A stretch of 36,352 bases of DNA from Acanthaster planci (lineage: Eukaryota > Echinodermata > Asteroidea > Valvatida > Acanthasteridae). Under the pieces are notes generated by a model that made no database searches, was not told the DNA's origin, and saw only the letters and a program-made list of their open reading frames with translations. Of this stretch, positions 1-11,700 are shown piece after piece. The stretch is taken from NCBI RefSeq assembly GCF_001949145.1, contig NW_019091645.1, positions 206,739 through 243,090 of the forward strand, in the 5' to 3' direction. Numbering within the stretch: position 1 is the first letter of the stretch; every line of letters begins with the position of its first letter. The translations under genes and the position numbers were made by a program.

Positions 1-827
1 TACAGTTCTGGAAGTGGCCTCTCATTGAATAGTCTGCCAGTCTGCGGCATACCTTTGCCATTCACACGATGCATCACACATTGTGTATGCACGACGTCAA
101 ACAATTAACTCGACCATTTACGAGTGTGTGAACACTAGAAAGCAGCGTACAGCGCTTGCCTTGCCATACTCCCAGTAATTATTCCCTACTATGACCTATT
201 AGCCGTCAGAAAGTAAAAACAGAAAAGTTATTAGAAGGGAAAACATCAAGTCGTTCCACGGTTTACTCAGAAAATAAAAATTCTCTGGCCACTTCTGTAG
301 GGTTCGTGCACAGGGTTTCAAGTGGCGTCCGTATATGGAACTCTGTCCCTCCCCTCTTCCTATCAGAAAACCACTCAGACTTGCAGTAGGTATCGAAATA
401 GGCTACCTGCCGAGAACACCGTCACGGATGCAAATGCATGAAACCAAATATATATTTCTTACTTGAAATTCGTATAGTCGGGCTCACTGTTTGTCGCAAG
501 TTATGGCGCCAGTCCACGGTCATATATACTTGCCAAATTACGTGTGCTTCCTGAAGCAGTTTCTTTTTACACTAAGGGCTGAGGAGCCATTTTGAGGAGA
601 ATTTTTGAAGAAAGATTGAAAGTTTTTCTTTTTGTCAAATATGTGCAGAGTCCTAAAAGTGAGGATTGAACAGTAGATGTAGCATCTCCAATTCTCAAGT
701 TTATGAAACTGTTGACTTTGAAGATAAAATTGGGATGGAGTGTAAAGTCCTGTCCCAGAGTCCTCTAAATTAGAGCTACCGAGCGTTTGGGGAAATAATT
801 TAAAGGTTTTATTTTGTTATTTTACAG
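1..827. other. no gene seen; possibly intron of gene A
   Basis: No open frame with good splice sites is visible. If the exon starting at 828 is real, this stretch is its upstream intron. It is AT-rich and ends in a T-rich tract with TTTACAG, a good 3' splice site. Confidence 0.4.
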
Positions 828-907
828 ATGACATATTGCTTTCAATTGGCGAAGGAGACTGGAAGCAACACTCCCACATACAGCTCGCAGGAAGAATGTT
901 GCAGTGA
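828..907 (+). CDS. candidate last coding exon of an upstream gene (gene A)
   Basis: A T-rich tract ending in TTTACAG precedes this stretch and gives a credible 3' splice site at 828. Entered in phase 1 it reads DDILLSIGEGDWKQHSHIQL followed by AGRMLQ and a TGA stop at 905-907, if the split first codon is GAT. A second frame, starting from an ATG at 828, is open to a TGA near 962, so the frame is not settled. A canonical AATAAA at 1073-1078, followed by T/GT-rich sequence, fits a 3' end about 170 bases downstream. I do not recognise the peptide, and the upstream exons would lie to the left of the window or were missed. It could also be an untranslated last exon. Confidence 0.35.
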
Positions 908-1072
908 AGATGCCTGCATAATCAAACCCACTGCAACAAGATTCTACCATTTGTACTCGAAGTGAAACAATGGACCTACGATCAGACAAGATCACGTATC
1001 ATTGGACTTGCTATTATCCAGGGTTAGCCTGTCACATGGAAAAAATTGAATGCAATATTGGTTTTTTTCTAA

Positions 1073-1078
1073 AATAAA
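1073..1078 (+). terminator. AATAAA polyadenylation signal of gene A
   Basis: Canonical hexamer about 170 bases after the candidate stop codon at 905-907, followed by TTCTGTTCTTTCTG, the type of downstream element expected for cleavage and polyadenylation. Confidence 0.45.
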
Positions 1079-1199
1079 AGCTAGTTCTGTTCTTTCTGAT
1101 ATACTGACTCGCTGTGCATCAATTGTTGGTCATGTCAGTATGCCAGTAAATAGTATTTTGAGATCATTTCCTCATAGCCATGAAAACAATCCCGTCAAC

Positions 1200-1480
1200 C
1201 ACCTGCCATAAGCCATATTAACCTCGACCAACCCTCAACTATAAACAGTAAATAACAACCCCATTAACTATAACCATTTACCATATGAACCTCGACTAAC
1301 CTTCAACCATTAACAATAAATAACACCATTAACCGTAATCATTTTACCTCAACCAATACCCAGCCATTAACACCCAAAACAATCCCACTCTAAACCGTAT
1401 GCACCTCAACTAACCCTCAACCATTAACAAATATGTAACCACAAGCCATTACCCCTCATTTAACCGTTTACCCATTACTA
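1200..1480. repeat. degenerate minisatellite, AACC/TTAACC-rich
   Basis: At least four imperfect units, recognisable by CCTCGACC/CCTCAACT cores near 1222, 1290, 1347 and 1403, so the period falls from about 68 to 56 bases. Each unit carries CAACCATTAACA and ATTAACC words. Strand composition is strongly biased: C and A on the plus strand, almost no G. Confidence 0.75.
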
Positions 1481-1855
1481 ATTGCTAATTAAAATGGGGA
1501 ATGTGATCTGTCTAAATGCTGTGAGTGACTTTAAAAAGATATACGCTGTTATATGTAATTCACTGCGCAAAATGTGCTCTTTTGTGTTCAAAAATCAACA
1601 GCACTCATCTTAAACTTGTAAATCAAATTTCAAAAACGCTTTAAGAAGTCACGATAATTGCCCCAACCGGGCAGTTGTTTCTTTTGGTCAAGTTTCTCTG
1701 AAGCACGACCTCGGCACAAGTGAAAATCGGTTTAACTGTGGAGGTTCCTTGGATAAAATAAATGCATAGCATTCAACAAGTGAGGGAAATTGACATCTGT
1801 CGTAGTGGACTCTGAGCCTAGACTTTGACTTTGAAAATTTGAAAGGAGGAATTTC
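1481..1855 (+). promoter_or_regulatory. intergenic DNA with probable 5' leader/promoter of gene B
   Basis: Between the minisatellite and the first ATG of gene B. No TATA box in a convincing position. The last 170 bases are less AT-rich than the sequence before them and probably contain the transcription start and 5' UTR. This is inference from position only. Confidence 0.3.
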
Positions 1856-4800
1856 ATGGACATGGCACAAGCCAGTGTTTTAAAAGAGATAGCTGACTTG
1901 GAGAAAACGAAAGAACAATGTCAGTGAGGAAGAGATCGAGAGGATCCTGAATGATGCACTGGAAAGAAATCGGCTTATGTCCGGAATCGGTCCTGCTGAT
2001 GAAGCTATTGTCGTTCAAGGAATGTCCATGGAGGTGAGAATTACTCATTTACAGATAAGTCTTCTTGTAGCACTTCACGCACAGATTCTGTATTTTTGAG
2101 TGTCTAAGAACTGTGCCCATGGCATTCAAATCGCTTTACCTGGCAGAGGCTAAAGAACTATCCATAGGTGTTGCATTCAAATGCATACTAGTGTGTCGCA
2201 CATTTTGTATACTCTGGTTCAGAGCTACACATGTGAGGCTGTAAGCTAGCGTATTTCAACTTGAAATACGTCAAGAAGAGGTGCTCAACTAATTTCTGAT
2301 TAAAACAGACTTGCTTTTACTGCATAAAACAATCCGAATCTTAGATCTATCAGAATCTGTGGTAGAGGTGTTTATAACAAATATTGACTGCAATTTTATC
2401 GTGATGCAGGGAAGCCAGCCTCCTGATCCATTTAGGATTATTTTCCAAGGTGATGCGGTCAATATTTGTATCATATTTGATGACAAACGAAATAGAAGTT
2501 CAAAATTTAAAAAAATCCAAATACATTTTTATCAGATTATTCCCAACTTAGTTTCTATTTATGCAGTGTGTCTACCAAAGAAAGAATGTTTTACCCCCAA
2601 GATGCCACGAGAACCTGACAAAACTGAGCTGCAAAGATTTCCACAATGCTGTGCCTATATCTAGCAGTTTCGTTCTTGTCAACATTGACGTGCTTTGAGC
2701 ACTTAAAATCTACCCTTTTACTTGCTTGTATCAATCATTTTCATTGTGGTAGTGAGATAGTGTTTTACAAATATTTGCCTTAATTTCCCTAGTGGTTAAG
2801 TTTTGTACTTTCTCCGTCAATGTTCGTTCAAGTAGAATGAATTCTTATTTCAACAGGGACCACATTCTTCTTTGACGAGCAATCTGAATCAGTAGGGGCA
2901 AAGAAAATGGAATTTTGGTGTAAAAGTTATCACCAAAGGCTCTGTTTGTTTAAACCAATTCATCCATCACGACATTAAGTGTGTTTTTTACTTTTCAAAT
3001 TTCTCAATGCTTGATTGATTTTGCTTGATTTTGCAGGATTCATCCGATGTTGGGCAAGGGGATTGTTGGTTAAAACGTACAACAGGAGATGAGTCATCCC
3101 AAGTAGAGGCCGGGGAATTCAAGAATTGCATGTTCATAAGGTAAGGTAACCATTTCTTTTAGGCGTGAACATGCACAAGAACCCCGGATCATAGCAACTA
3201 GGCCTGGTGAGGAACCCTTCATGTTTATATCCAAGCAAAGTTGAAACATTTTTGTTCAAGTTTGCTTTTTGAACCATTTGGGAAACCTGAAAGCGTTAAA
3301 AGTAAGTTTCTTGAAAACTTTTAGTATTTTCTCAAGTTTGGTAATAAAGTGACACCTTTGCCAAGAGAAAAACTTGGGGAAAAATTGATTTGTTTTATGG
3401 AAATTGATTGTAAAAACTTTCTGCGGAATTAAAAACGATTTATCTGCTGATTGCCAAGGTTCGTTTTTAGCAGTGAAATGGAACACTTCAAGTCGTGTTA
3501 GTATTTTCCCCGAATGGTTCAACTACATGTTGTGATTGTGCGGGGTGGTGGTCTCTCACAGGTCATCGGCTCAAATTGAGCATTTCCTGTAAATCTGACC
3601 TTGAAAGGACTATGGGATCATCTATATCCCGATGTCCTCAAGACGGGTGATGGGATCTTCTATATCCCTACATCCCCAACGCAAGACCAGCGGGACTGTG
3701 GGATCTGCTACATCCCTATGTCCATCCGGGGGCGGATCTAGGGTGGCAATGAAAGGGGGGGACAACTATGACTCAGCTCCTTGGGGAGCTTGTATGTTAA
3801 GATTGTCTGAAGCTTCATATACCATAATTTTCCCTTTGAGGGAGAAATGAAATGCAATGGTTGTCATGGCAACGGCATCAAATATCTCATTGGTCTATGA
3901 AAGAGAATTGACAATGGGTGGTTCACAGAGAAAAATTACGTGTAGTGTAATGTTAGAGAACTTGCCCCTTGATCCGTCCCTGCTGCAAGGCTCCATCAGC
4001 GAAGGTCATCTCTAGGGCAAACGTAATTTCCTCAGGGANNNNNNNNNNNNNNNNNNNNNNNNNNNNNNNNNNNNNNNNNNNNNNNNNNNNNNNNNNNNNN
4101 NNNNNNNNNNNNNNNNNNNNNNNNNNNNNNNNNNNNNNNNNNNNNNNNNNNNNNNNNNNNNNNNNNNNNNNNNNNNNNNNNNNNNNNNNNNNNNNNNNNN
4201 NNNNNNNNNNNNNNNNNNNNNNNNNNNNNNNNNNNNNNNNNNNNNNNNNNNNNNNNNNNNNNNNNNNNNNNNNNNNNNNNNNNNNNNNNNNNNNNNNNNN
4301 NNNNNNNNNNNNNNNNNNNNNNNNNNNNNNNNNNNNNNNNNNNNNNNNNNNNNNNNNNNNNNNNNNNNNNNNNNNNNNNNNNNNNNNNNNNNNNNNNNNN
4401 NNNNNNNNNNNNNNNNNNNNNNNNNNNNNNNNNNNNNNNNNNNNNNNNNNNNNNNNNNNNNNNNNNNNNNNNNNNNNNNNNNNNNNNNNNNNNNNNNNNN
4501 NNNNNNNNNNNNNNNNNNNNNNNNNNNNNNNNNNNNNNNNNNNNNNNNNNNNNNNNNNNNNNNNNNNNNNNNNNNNNNNNNNNNNNNNNNNNNNNNNCAC
4601 TAACCTTACCAGGATATTCACTTTACAGCAGCATCAAAGGTGAGAACATGACTACTCAACAATGTGATTTATTGAGACAACTTTGTTCTTTCGCTTAACA
4701 TAAGAATTGTTTTTTCAAATAAGCCTTCTTTCTAGAGCTGAAATTATACCCTGAGAAAGTGACATTCGTTGCCCATCATCACACTTCAACACGCTTCGTT

Positions 4801-6078
4801 GCATGAGACTACCGACTGTAAAGTTCTACACTTGTACAAATGTTAACACGAAATCGGTCTCTATAGTTAACCTGGAGATTATGATTGATTCTCGATATGT
4901 GTTATGATTTTCAAGTATCTTCCGTGAAAGCACAGTGGACGTTAAGTAAGAAAATGTGCTAAAATTGAAATGCCATTCACTTTTTTCATTTTGACAGGCA
5001 ATGAGGAACGCTTAAGTGATACACTATGGACGTGATGATCAAAACTTCTACCTTTGTGCTGGTATGTAATTTTTCCATTGTGAACTGTAACTAGGTCACA
5101 ACAGCAACAGATACATGACTGCCGTCTTGCTCCCCCCCCCATCCCCGGAAAAACCTCGATCATTATGCCTCCAACGTCCCCCTCCCTTTGTTGCTTTGTG
5201 GAATCAATTTTGCCTTGGATTTTGCACAAATTCTCCCCTACATTTCCTTAAACTTAAATTGAAGCCACATTCACCAGTCTCGTTTGCACTGGCAATTTAA
5301 TCATTGTGTACCCCGAAATAAATGCCATTTGGAAGGGGCGATCAATTTTAAAATCGTTCCAATCAGACAGGTTCATTTCCTCTGAAGATGTGTAAGATTG
5401 TCTTTTGTTTGTTTTTTAACGAAGATGGCAGTAGACTGCAGGCTTTGAGAGTAGCTTCCTTGTTGGGCAAAGCGCCGAGAGGCCAGATACATTCACTGAC
5501 TAATGAGGCCTGTGATCACCATGGTAACACCAAGGCAAAGGCTTGCAGAGTGGATTCAGTGGTATGTGCATTTTATATATTGCTCAAGTGTAATTAAAGA
5601 GTTTTGGGCAGAGAGAAAAATAAACTTCACAATCGCCAGGATTTCTTTTACCGTCAGTGCCTGTTTTTTGGGATGGGGCGGGGGTAATTCTTGGAGGTAC
5701 TTTGACTTTTTTCGAGCAACATGTAGTGATAACTGTTCATGAGTTAAATGACACTATAGCAGCAAAAATAACTATCAATTCTTCCTTCGACAAATTGTCA
5801 TGGCCAACAAAGTTGCCTCCATTTTTTAAAAAAAAAGGAAAAATTTGAATGAGAATATTTAATATCTTAAATTGAAAATTAATTTTTTGTAGTTCCAAGT
5901 TGTTGTAGCGAATTGTTCTTTTTAAAAAATGTTTTGATACACGTATTTGTTCAGTCCAGAGGCGGCAGCCAAAGAAAGCACGGGGATAGAGCTCGTGCTG
6001 GATGAACAGTTACTGACGACGTCTCCATGGCAACTCGCATCAAGCGGCGACGTCTACTTTGAGGAACGCAAGGCTTGA
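1856..6078 (+). CDS. uncharacterised spliced gene (gene B), frame broken in two exons
   Basis: Exons I can support: 1856-2033 (donor GTGAGA), 3037-3140 (acceptor TTTTGCAG, donor GTAAGG), one ending at 4639 just right of the gap (donor GTGAGA), about 5425-5561 (long pyrimidine tract before it, donor GTATGT) and 5955-6078 (acceptor TTGTTCAG, stop TGA 6076-6078). Exon 1 starts MDMAQASVLKEIADLEKTK, a likely coiled coil, but meets TGA at 1925. One base out of frame it continues as NVSEEEIERILNDALERNRL and on to the donor. Exon 2 joins in phase and reads DSSDVGQGDCWLKRTT onward. The last exon reads PEAAAKESTGIELVLDEQLL and ends VYFEERKA. It joins in phase only with the frame TMVTPRQRLAEWIQ at the end of the previous exon, whereas the long open frame earlier in that exon (RLQALRVASLLGKA) is one base off. 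I do not recognise the protein family. The gap hides at least part of one exon. Base errors in the assembly or early pseudogene decay would both explain the shifts. Confidence 0.5.
2034..3036 (+). other. intron 1 of gene B
   Basis: Begins GTGAGA and ends TTGATTTTGCAG. AT-rich. The open frame at 2311-2664 has no coding character (many Ile, Phe and Asn codons, no flanking splice logic). No repeat noticed. Confidence 0.5.
3612..3716. repeat. three spaced hairpin repeats TGGGATCWTCTATATCCC
   Basis: Near-identical 18-base words at 3612, 3650 and 3699. Each is itself an inverted repeat (GGGAT, 7-base loop, ATCCC). They lie in the large intron of gene B just left of the gap. Confidence 0.7.
3860..3873. 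promoter_or_regulatory. X-box-like palindrome GTTGTCATGGCAAC
   Basis: Matches the known RFX-family X-box pattern (two GTnnCC-type half sites around AT). It lies inside the large intron of gene B. A sequence match only; functional use is inference. Confidence 0.35.
4039..4597. other. assembly gap (559 N)
   Basis: A run of N. An open stretch of gene B abuts its right edge (to 4639). On its left, a possible exon may begin after CATCTCTAG at about 4013. Any reading frame drawn across the gap is not evidence of coding. Confidence 0.99.
4640..5424 (+). other. intron of gene B
   Basis: From GTGAGA at 4640 to a strong pyrimidine tract (TCTTTTGTTTGTTTTTTAAC) before 5425. A second acceptor-like TTTTGACAG at about 4997 leads only into early stops in all frames. 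A C9-type homopolymer lies near 5134. Confidence 0.35.
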
Positions 6079-6625
6079 TTAGAATTATTCAAAAGACTGT
6101 CAAATGCCGCACAATCAGATTTGATCAGAGATTTGCAGTTTGGTCCTAAACCTCTGCCCTAAACTGAACGGTCTCTAAATAGATCTCTATAATCACATTA
6201 TACAGCTTTCCTCTGACTAAATACCAGGTTCAATGCGCTCTTATTTGTTTCATTCCAAAAATCGAGTTTGCCAAGTTATCTTTTCAAAAGACAAACTCAA
6301 ATTTTTGAACTTTTGTCTAATACGTCTTATGCCAAGCAGGACAGAAAATGGGCACTCCTTCAAAAAACCCTTTGATATTGTCAGTCTTCATGCAGCAGTA
6401 ACTGACCATAAACACTCATTCTTATAGAACAATTTACATGAATTTCCCAAGCTTCCAAATGATGTAAGCTAGAAGCAGTAGTTGCAAAATTGTTGTGATT
6501 AACTATTTCATTTAATTGTTAGGTGCACAATTTGATTCTGGCATAGTATCAACATTCTCTTGTGATGTTATCCTACAATTACATGTGTACCGAATAAACC
6601 TTCCCTGAAAATAGCAAGCATTTGT
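6079..6625 (+). terminator. 3' UTR and poly(A) signal of gene B
   Basis: After the TGA at 6076-6078 the sequence turns AT-rich. A canonical AATAAA lies at 6593-6598, about 515 bases from the stop, a normal distance. Confidence 0.5.
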
Positions 6626-8156
6626 AATTTATTTACATTTAGTCTTGTCACAAAACTGTTACCACTATGTTTAATTTCTTCCTGTTTAGCATATGAAATA
6701 TCTGCTTTGGTAAAGAGGACCAAATGAGTCAAGTTCCTTCACGTGGCCTTGCAGTCGTGGAATTAAAAAATTCTCGTTCTCATGGATGCCTTGTCCCTTT
6801 CATTATTTTCCAAGCATTGGATATTTGCAATCGGTTTAATTATTCAATTTCGTAAGTGGCTTGGATTGGGGTGTTTATAAGACAAGTAAACCACTCATCT
6901 TTCTGGTTGTTCTTGGAATGCGAGACAATCCCAGTTTTTCGTTTAAGCGATGAATTCAATTACAAAACTGAAAGATTAAATTGGTAAAATGAATGACAAA
7001 AACGAATTTGCATTTCCGATTCTGGTGATTTACAGCACACCGCGCCACCAAGAGTTTGCCTCAGACCGGCACTTCATGTTTACAATCAAGACGCTGCAGA
7101 AGTTAAGAGCACGTAATTTGGGGATATTTGACCGAGGCACACAAAACCATAATTTTGACGACCTATTAACACCCATTCACAATAAGCAATTTGAACCAAG
7201 GTAAACATTCGGGGAAAAAAATTCAAGTTTTCCGCGCATATACTGTCGCGGTCAAAGACTTTGTCGACTATTTTGTCCCATAATGCACTGCAAAAGCCTC
7301 TCCATTATAACCTCTTGGTGGCGCACAGCATTGTGAATCGCCCTTATTAATGCCTTTCCCGGAGTGAGACAAAAGACGATATATAGAACGAAGAAGAATG
7401 TATTGAATGCCCTGACAGTAAAATCTAGTGGTGTTATTTCGAAATGGGAATCAACCTTTGAGGCGAGTGACCCCTCTGACAAAATTAAAGTTTCTTGGAA
7501 GAAAAGCAGTTTTAAATGAAAGTGCGAAATTAACATGGAATTAATGCTAGTCATATTTTGTAAGCAATGTCCGTAATGAATCATAGCCACGGTATGAGAT
7601 CTACTTTTGTGAGCATGCGTTAAGGATTTGTCGTGGCAGTGTTTATGGATGCAATCTATAGTTTGCAAAGGGGGCCTCTTACAGGATGATGAATACACTT
7701 TTGTTATAAAAGTGTTTCAAAAATCAGATGATAAATTGGAGATTTTTTGTATAATTTAGTTTGCAAGTTTTCGTCCTTGATTTTCAATTTAATACTGAAT
7801 TTAGTGGTGTCAAGCACAGTCAATAAATTCTCAGTAATGTCTTCTACTCATACTATAAAGGAATTACATGTCGTTTTTCTTACCATGTCTCAGTTTGTAG
7901 TAAAGTCCCACCGCATTTAACTGTTTTTATCCCTTGGGAATAAATTTACCGCGACATTGCCATACTAATTTGCGTTAAATTTCTATTTAACTTCGGGTTC
8001 AAGTGAAGCAAAATAACTTATTTGATGAGCAGCTGGGGCAGCTAAGTTGGGAAATCGAATAATGTTTGTTTTGATATCGATTAAGGCTTCGTTAAACACG
8101 CTCATTAAGTTTATAATTATTCTGTCTTTCTATGTGCTATAAGTTTCTCATCCATG
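6626..8156. other. intergenic, one weak exon-like stretch
   Basis: Mostly AT-rich with no gene. The only exon-like piece is 7036-7200: preceded by GATTTACAG, ends CCAAG before GTAAAC, and open in one frame (RHQEFASDRHFMFTIKTLQK and on). No partner exon is visible and I do not recognise the peptide, so it may be chance. The 148-codon minus-strand open frame at 7252-7698 has no recognisable domain. Confidence 0.3.
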
Positions 8157-8700
8157 TCATCCTGCAGCTGTGATCGCGTCTAATGCGAAATTCTGCGCTT
8201 CAATTTTTTCCCGTTTAGTTTTGGACCGGCCGCGGCCGTGACGAGAAAACTGCCGAGCGCCCTCTGTTGCATGCTGCTTCGCGGTGGTCTTCGAACGTTG
8301 TACCATGTTTTTAGTCGGGCTTCCGTCGTCTGGAACAATCAAATGTCTGCTTTGAATAATAGCAACATGTATTGACGCCTGGGGGCCGATCCTCAAAGTT
8401 TATTTCTTAAACGTCACAAGTCGATCACCTCTATGTAAATGGTCCGAACAAAAGCAAGCATTCCGCCGCACGAGGGCACTACGCATTTTGTGATAGACAT
8501 TAGACTTAACTGCACAAGTATGATGGTATTTCGACCAAAAAGAACTTTGTCTAGCTATCTAGCTATCATGCAGTACAATCTTTTTGCATTCCTTAAAATC
8601 GTGTCGGGCGAAAGCTTGCATTTTGGAAACTGTAAAGGAGACCGGCCGCGAGAGCGATTGTCATTCCCAGCTCAGAATTCGTAATACTGCTCCCAGGAAA
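8157..8700. other. locally GC/CpG-richer stretch
   Basis: Contains GACCGGCCGCGGCCGTGACG near 8224 and ACCGGCCGCGAG near 8641, and short open frames on both strands. It may be a promoter or an unrecognised first exon, but no splice-linked coding sequence is seen. Confidence 0.25.
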
Positions 8701-11700
8701 TGTTACACATTTAAGTTTGATATTTTGCGTTCAATGTGTGAATGAGCTGGCAAAAGCATTTTGGATGACATTACCTCAGGCTACCTTCAATATGCAAGTG
8801 GAGCGTACTCCCCATTATTAAAATTTAGTGAAGGGGTAGGTCACTAAGTAGGACACATTTTGGGATACCGTTTTAAGATAAGAGGTCTTTTCCATGAACT
8901 ACAAAATTTATCCTCTGATTGTTCACATTCTTAGATACGTGGGTCCTGAAAAAAACAGTTAATTGGATAAAACAAAATGTGATGACCTAAATTATGTCCT
9001 ACTTGTGGGGTAACTGGGATAGCGAAATAGGGTAAGTGAGATATGACCAAATGATGTCATTAATTATCGAAACAATTCAAAGCGCACCTGTTTCAATCGC
9101 CAGGTTCTAATAATATGCTTTAGTACAAGCTGTACAGTTCACATCCATACATGTACAAAAAGTCCTTTTGCTCAGTTGTCGACCGAGAACAGTCTGGGGC
9201 AAGATTCGGATCCATGAAAACATCAAAGATAGGTCAGGGGCGGCACTTGAAACTCTGGAACCAATCATACCAGCCTCCACTCTGCAATGATAGCGCCCTC
9301 ATCGGGGAACAAGGCTTAGTCACAACACGTAGACGCTACAAAAAGAATGTACCAAAAAAAAAAAAAGAAAAAAAGGGAACCCGGCCTTGCACGTATTGAA
9401 CTGTGGATTGACTTCCAAAAGGTTTACATATTTGCTAAGATTTTTTTTTCTGGTACCAATCATACTGGCCTCCACTCTTCAATGATAGCGCCCTCATCGC
9501 GAAACAAGTCTTAGTCACAACGTGCATACTTATCACTATTGGGGCTTTTTTATCTGGCATTTTTCGATCCACCTAATTTCCTTCGTCCTCCTTTTATTTA
9601 GCACAGTATCCTGAAAAATAACTTTGGCACTTCTGTACGTGTATAAGGCTAGGGTTGTTTGTTTTATTTTGTTTTGTTTTTTCTTTCTTTTTAGTTTTTA
9701 GCGCTTACGCGTTGTGATTACGCGTTTGGCAAATATGTAAACCTAATGACGACATAACAGGTGCATGGTTAAATACAGTCTCCGTTTTTTTCGTCTCCTC
9801 TTGCAAACAACCAAAGGCGTAAGGCCATCTCAAACGTCACAGGTTAACAAGAAACGGAGGGCGCATAATACTTCCAAGGTTGGCTTAATGTTTCCCGTGG
9901 ACATTGTTCATGAGGGGCCCCTGCTACAGTAGAAAACCCCCGGTGAAACTACCTGTAAGGGTGCAGTGTCCCAATTCAAGGAAAGTCTCCGCCAGGCCTT
10001 TCGAAAAGAGGGGTCTGTATATGGGCCAAGAAATGGTGGGATTGTGTCAGTATGGCCCAGAATCATCTGTGTAGATTCAGGGGCACCCACCTGGGGGCAA
10101 TGCAGACAAAAGTGTGATTGAAAATTTGTCAGAAGAGCCCCAGGAAGGTGAGGGATATCATTTGAAAAATGGCCGCTGAGAAAACTTGGGAATGTTCACT
10201 TTTTGGGGGGGGGGTGAGTTTGTTTTTGGCGGAGAATTAAAAGATTCATTAGTTAACCTCCTAAAAATTGAAAATCAAATGAAATCTGAAGGACGAAACA
10301 ACACATTGTGTTTTGTTTAAGTGGCCTCAGGGACTTCAGTGGCCTGCCATGGGGCTCCAAACTTGGTTGAGTTTACACTATTTTCAATGGAGCTTGAATT
10401 GGTTCAGTGCATCCCTAACCACACTCGTTGATTGGGAATTCCCTCTGCAGAAAACAAAGGCTACTACAACAAATGCCACCTTGTGTCTGAGTAAGATGGA
10501 TGAAATCGATGCCTGAAGAAATCGATGCCTTAAGAAATCGATGCATGAAAACGAGCTTAATTCTTTCAAAATAGCGAGGAGCTGCACGACTGCTGCGCAA
10601 TGCCACCTCAAACGTCACGGGTCGTTTTGCAGTGGGTAGGAAGCCGTTTGTCATCAGTAGCTTTCTCCAGTGATCTTTTGTATGGATTGCCCTACTCTGT
10701 ATTGCCATAGATCTTTCTATGTATCTAGTTTTCCTTCAATGATTTCTTGTGTCTTTTTCTTTTCATTTCTATGCGATTCATACAAAGAGGGTTTCACTGG
10801 TTTTAATCCTTAGCTTCAATTTGTCATTTTCAGTTCATGGAGAGCGGTATCTGCGATGTTTTATGTATGGGTGATCCCTGACAGGGTCCTGAATATTCAC
10901 AATACATTTTCATGGTAGTTGCTCACTTTTGTGCTAGTTTTCAAAGGCCATATTCAACCTTTTAAGTTTTATTTTAAATGTTAAGAGTTTTTTAAATAAA
11001 TAAAAATACATCATTTCGCCGTTTATGAAAGAAGTGACTCCCAGGAATGCGAGAAAGGGACCATCACTGACTCTGACGCGTCAGCAGTGTAAGTTTTTAA
11101 GTTGTGTGCTGCCGAGTTATCGGACTACTTAGGAGACTATCGCCGGAAAACCGTGTCCGATTATCTCAACCGCCACAGGTGGGATAGGAAAATTGTTGCC
11201 GTGGCCTGAGTGGTTTGCCGAGTCTGATTGGTGACTTTCGCAACCGAAGCCAAGTAGGGCAACTTTTTAAATAAGAACGTGTCTTCAAGCAGCCCTGATG
11301 AGAGACAATACGAAATTATAGTTGATTTGATACTTTAAATTTCTCCTTGGCCGCTGTAATACACCATTCAATAGAAGCTTGGTCAAAAACCATCTCAAAC
11401 GCCGCAGGTTGATTAAGCATATGTGAATTTTCCCCCACAATCTCTCCGTAACTGTAATTAACATGTTTTTACGATTTTTTACCGAGACATTTGAAATGCA
11501 CTTTCTAGCAATCTCAAATGTGCCATGTTGTTAACTCAAATGTGCCATTTTGGGCCATTCCATGGCAATTTCAGTCCCACAATCTGCATGAAATGAGCTG
11601 AACTGCTTTAGCTATTCATTTGTAATACTTATTCTTCCAGGAAAGAAATCGTCCGAGTCTTCAAAGGGAGCGATTCCCAACCGACTGTAGCATTTGAGAT

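Noticed and set aside
2311-2664. 117-codon plus-strand open frame in gene B intron 1
   Set aside because: Low-complexity, AT-driven composition, no domain, lies between two in-phase exons.
3953-4643. Open frames running across the N gap on both strands
   Set aside because: The gap translates as X and its length is not reliable; only the short flanks are real.
7252-7698. 148-codon minus-strand open frame
   Set aside because: No recognisable domain, no splice context, AT-rich composition; length is not surprising in 36 kb.
11045-11090. Mini-exon ECEKGTITDSDASAV between CTCCCAG and GTAAGT
   Set aside because: Splice sites look fair but there is no pyrimidine tract and no neighbouring exon to join.
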